From the NCBI GenBank assembly GCA_964415395.1, contig CAYPZU010000086.1, positions 1 through 7,398 of the forward strand: DNA of 7,398 nt. The letters are read 5' to 3'. Below the pieces are notes generated by a model. The model searched no databases, was not told where the DNA came from, and saw only the letters and a program-made list of their open reading frames with translations. The position numbers and the translations under genes are program-made. Shown piece after piece: positions 5,532 through 7,398 of this stretch. Each line of letters begins with the position of its first letter. The first letter of the stretch is position 1. Origin of the DNA: CAYPZU01 sp964415395 (GTDB taxonomy: Bacteria; Chlamydiota; Chlamydiia; Chlamydiales; SM23-39).

Positions 5532-6260
5532 ATGGAAGTCGTCACAGTCCATTTAGATTCGGTCGATTCAACCAATACTTATGCAAAGAAGCACGCCTCT
5601 GAATTCGCGCCGGATAAAATCACATGCGTTTCGGCGGAAGAGCAGACGGCGGGCAGAGGGAGATTCCAGCGCACCTGGATTTCGCCGCGCGGGGTCAATC
5701 TCTACGCGACGTTCTGCTTCCAGCTCCCTGTCAATACCCTCCATTTAATCAGCCTGGGCCAGGTGATGACGCTCAGCTTCGCCTCAGTCCTTCTGAATGA
5801 AGGGCTTCACCCGAAAATCAAATGGCCGAACGACGTGCACCTCCATGGAAAAAAGGTTTCCGGCGTGCTCTGCGAAACGGCTTTCCACGAAAAGCGGGTC
5901 GACATCTTTTTGGGAATCGGCGTCGACGTGAATATGGAATCTTCCGACCTTGCGAAAATCGACAAGCCGGCGACCTCTTTGAAGATCGAAACGGGGAAAA
6001 GCTGGAATAAAGAGGCTCTTCTGAAAAAGATCCAGAAGCAGTTTGCTTCCGATTTAGAAAAATTTAAAAAAGAAGGGTTCGCTCCTTTCCACAACCAGTT
6101 TGAAAATCTCCTGGCTTACAAAGGGCAGACAGTCCGCTGCTATGACGGGAAAAAAGAATGGGTCGGCGTCTGCCATTCTCTAACGCAGGACGGACAGCTC
6201 AACCTCTATCTCCCTGACAAGACAATCCATGCCGTCCTGTCGGGAGATATTAAAGGTTAG
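5532..6260 (+). CDS. birA: Biotin--[acetyl-CoA-carboxylase] ligase, short form
   Basis: The enzyme makes biotinyl-AMP from biotin and ATP and transfers biotin to a lysine of the carrier protein AccB, activating acetyl-CoA carboxylase for fatty acid synthesis. From the ATG at 5532 the product has 242 residues. Visible motifs are DSTNTYA (12-18), the ATP/biotin loop AGRGRFQRTWISP (40-52), KWPND (97-101), GKKVSGVL (106-113) with K108 matching the catalytic Lys of E. coli BirA, and GIGVDVNM (128-135). A C-terminal SH3-like domain (about 195-240) is present. The N-terminal winged-helix DNA-binding domain of E. coli-type BirA is missing, so this is a class I ligase and not a repressor. It diverges from rodA. 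Its TAG overlaps the stop of the converging gene at 6257-6260, leaving no room for a terminator. Confidence 0.95.
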   Translation: MEVVTVHLDSVDSTNTYAKKHASEFAPDKITCVSAEEQTAGRGRFQRTWISPRGVNLYATFCFQLPVNTLHLISLGQVMTLSFASVLLNEGLHPKIKWPNDVHLHGKKVSGVLCETAFHEKRVDIFLGIGVDVNMESSDLAKIDKPATSLKIETGKSWNKEALLKKIQKQFASDLEKFKKEGFAPFHNQFENLLAYKGQTVRCYDGKKEWVGVCHSLTQDGQLNLYLPDKTIHAVLSGDIKG

Positions 6261-7398
6261 ACTGAAAAACTGCTCATCTCGATGTCTGTGGGAGGCGGAG
6301 GAGGCGGCAGATGAACTCTCAGGCCGCCTGGCTTCTTGACAGGAGCCGGGAAGTAATGGGCGATCGCCTCTTCCTCATTCCGCTGAGCCATAATCTTCTG
6401 CTTCTCCTGAGACCGGAGCAGCTCTCCGTGGAACACTTCTTCGCTAGCTCCGGCATAGGCTTCGAGAACCTCGTCATGGAGCTGAGACAGCTCGGTGACG
6501 TTCTTCTTGAGGAGCTCTTCCAAAGCGAGCGTCACTTTCGTAAGCCCGTTGAGAATCCTGCCGATCGCGTTTCCAATCTGCGCGCGCAGAGGGCCGTCGT
6601 TCGGGAAGAGCTGCAGCAGCAGCTGGTTGCGGCGCTCCTGAACGCGGGCGCTCGATTCGGCGACCTGAAGGTCTTTAAAGGCGATCTTCATGATCTTGAT
6701 TTCTTTCTGGATCCCAGCGAGAGAGCGGCTCAATAGAGCGCGGATTTCCGCAGGGCTTCTGCCGAATCGCCTTGCCACTTCTGCCGCTTCGGGGAAGCGT
6801 CCCGTTTCTTTCGTGATATCTCCCATGATCTTTTCAAGCTGCCGGAATTCCTCGGGGAACCGGTTTAGGAATTGGAAAATAAACGGAGTGACGGTTTTCA
6901 TCTGGCTTAAAAACCAGTTGAAACGGTCGCGGAAAGCAGGGTTCGCCTTAGCCAGCTGCTCCATTGCGATAATATCGATGATCCAGGAGCGGTAGAACGA
7001 AGTGACGCCCGCCATCTGCATCAGCGACTCCATCTCGCGGGAACGTTTTTTCGTTGCCGCCAAGTCGGCTCTGATCAGCGGAGCGCGAAGCCTGTCGGCC
7101 TGCGCAAGGCGTTCGGTCTGGGTCTTGAACATGTGGAGCGCGCGGTTGAAGATCCGATCTTCTCCATAACTCCCGTCCATTTTTGCGATGTCGCTTCCAT
7201 ATACCGCATCGTAAAACTCTCCCAAGTGCTGCGCGTCGCGGACCATAGGCGCAACCTGTCCCTGAAGCGCCGCTTCGGCCATCTTCCGGGCTCCCTGAAT
7301 TACGATCTGCCTGTCGACCGCAGCCGTCATCATCCGGGCTTTGGACCATTCGGTTTCTTCTTTTTTGAGTGGCTCTTTCTTGACGCGGACGTAGTCGC
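6257..7398 (-). CDS. Large helical protein with sigma-region-3-like segment and poly-Pro tail (5' end outside window)
   Basis: No family recognised. The frame stays open to the right edge (22 more codons upstream of the Met at 7333, reading a Lys/Glu-rich stretch), and the tandem Met codons at 7333 and 7330 have no ribosome binding site, so the true start is probably outside. Numbered from that Met, the 358 visible residues are almost wholly alpha-helical and charged, with no transmembrane segment; an aromatic, hydrophobic stretch (FNWFLSQMKTVTPFIFQFL) lies at 138-156. Residues 177-203 (ETGRFPEAAEVARRFGRSPA and what follows) resemble the helix-turn-helix-like part of sigma-70 region 3. Amphipathic, coiled-coil-like helices follow (204-325). 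The end is a disordered tail with six consecutive prolines (343-348). Poly-Pro tails and helical bundles occur in secreted chlamydial effectors, but secretion here is speculation. It converges on birA with a 4-nt overlap. Confidence 0.85.
   Translation of the reverse strand, partial: DYVRVKKEPLKKEETEWSKARMMTAAVDRQIVIQGARKMAEAALQGQVAPMVRDAQHLGEFYDAVYGSDIAKMDGSYGEDRIFNRALHMFKTQTERLAQADRLRAPLIRADLAATKKRSREMESLMQMAGVTSFYRSWIIDIIAMEQLAKANPAFRDRFNWFLSQMKTVTPFIFQFLNRFPEEFRQLEKIMGDITKETGRFPEAAEVARRFGRSPAEIRALLSRSLAGIQKEIKIMKIAFKDLQVAESSARVQERRNQLLLQLFPNDGPLRAQIGNAIGRILNGLTKVTLALEELLKKNVTELSQLHDEVLEAYAGASEEVFHGELLRSQEKQKIMAQRNEEEAIAHYFPAPVKKPGGLRVHLPPPPPPTDIEMSSFSV
6290..6307 (-). repeat. Six-proline codon run near the C-terminus
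   Basis: On the minus strand these 18 bases encode six prolines using mixed codons (CCG CCT CCT CCG CCT CCC), so the run is not a simple trinucleotide slippage tract. It is followed by the final ten residues (TDIEMSSFSV). Translation of such a run normally needs elongation factor P. Confidence 0.8.

Noticed and set aside
6948..7349. A second minus-strand frame of 133 codons at the right edge
   Set aside because: It is a frame-shifted shadow of the long helical-protein gene, which stays open through the whole region and has a consistent amphipathic pattern.

Overview
The window most likely comes from a member of the Chlamydiae, probably an environmental (Chlamydia-like) lineage. This is inference from gene content. 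fusA is followed directly by rpsJ with no tuf between them. A rodA-type SEDS gene and a short birA stand next to each other divergently, a pair that I recall as neighbours in Chlamydia. Between these anchors sit several proteins that I cannot place in a family, including one with the two-helix hydrophobic hairpin typical of chlamydial inclusion membrane proteins. No tRNA, rRNA, CRISPR array, insertion sequence or phage gene is visible.

Region 1 (1-1307, + strand) is translational: the 3' part of fusA (elongation factor G), then rpsJ (ribosomal protein S10) three bases later, closed by a strong intrinsic terminator. Region 2 (1306-3464) is accessory. It holds a minus-strand gene for a small two-helix membrane protein, then two plus-strand genes of unknown function: a soluble 212-residue protein with an internally duplicated motif, and a 240-residue protein with a hydrophobic C-terminal segment. 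The last of these and its promoter region are clearly AT-richer at the 5' end than the rest of the window.

Region 3 (3474-5493, minus strand) looks like a three-gene cell-envelope operon read from right to left: rodA (peptidoglycan glycosyltransferase), an unrecognised beta-rich protein, and a small lipoprotein with a BamE/SmpA-like pattern. The last two overlap by four bases. birA (5532-6260, + strand) diverges from rodA across only 38 bp. It encodes a biotin-protein ligase without a DNA-binding domain, which would biotinylate the acetyl-CoA carboxylase carrier protein.

Region 4 (6257-7398, minus strand) is a large alpha-helical protein of unknown function that runs off the right edge. Its stop codon overlaps that of birA tail to tail. 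It contains a segment resembling sigma-70 region 3 and ends in a six-proline run, which makes it the most unusual gene here. All spaces between genes are under 170 bp, so there is no long gene-free stretch.
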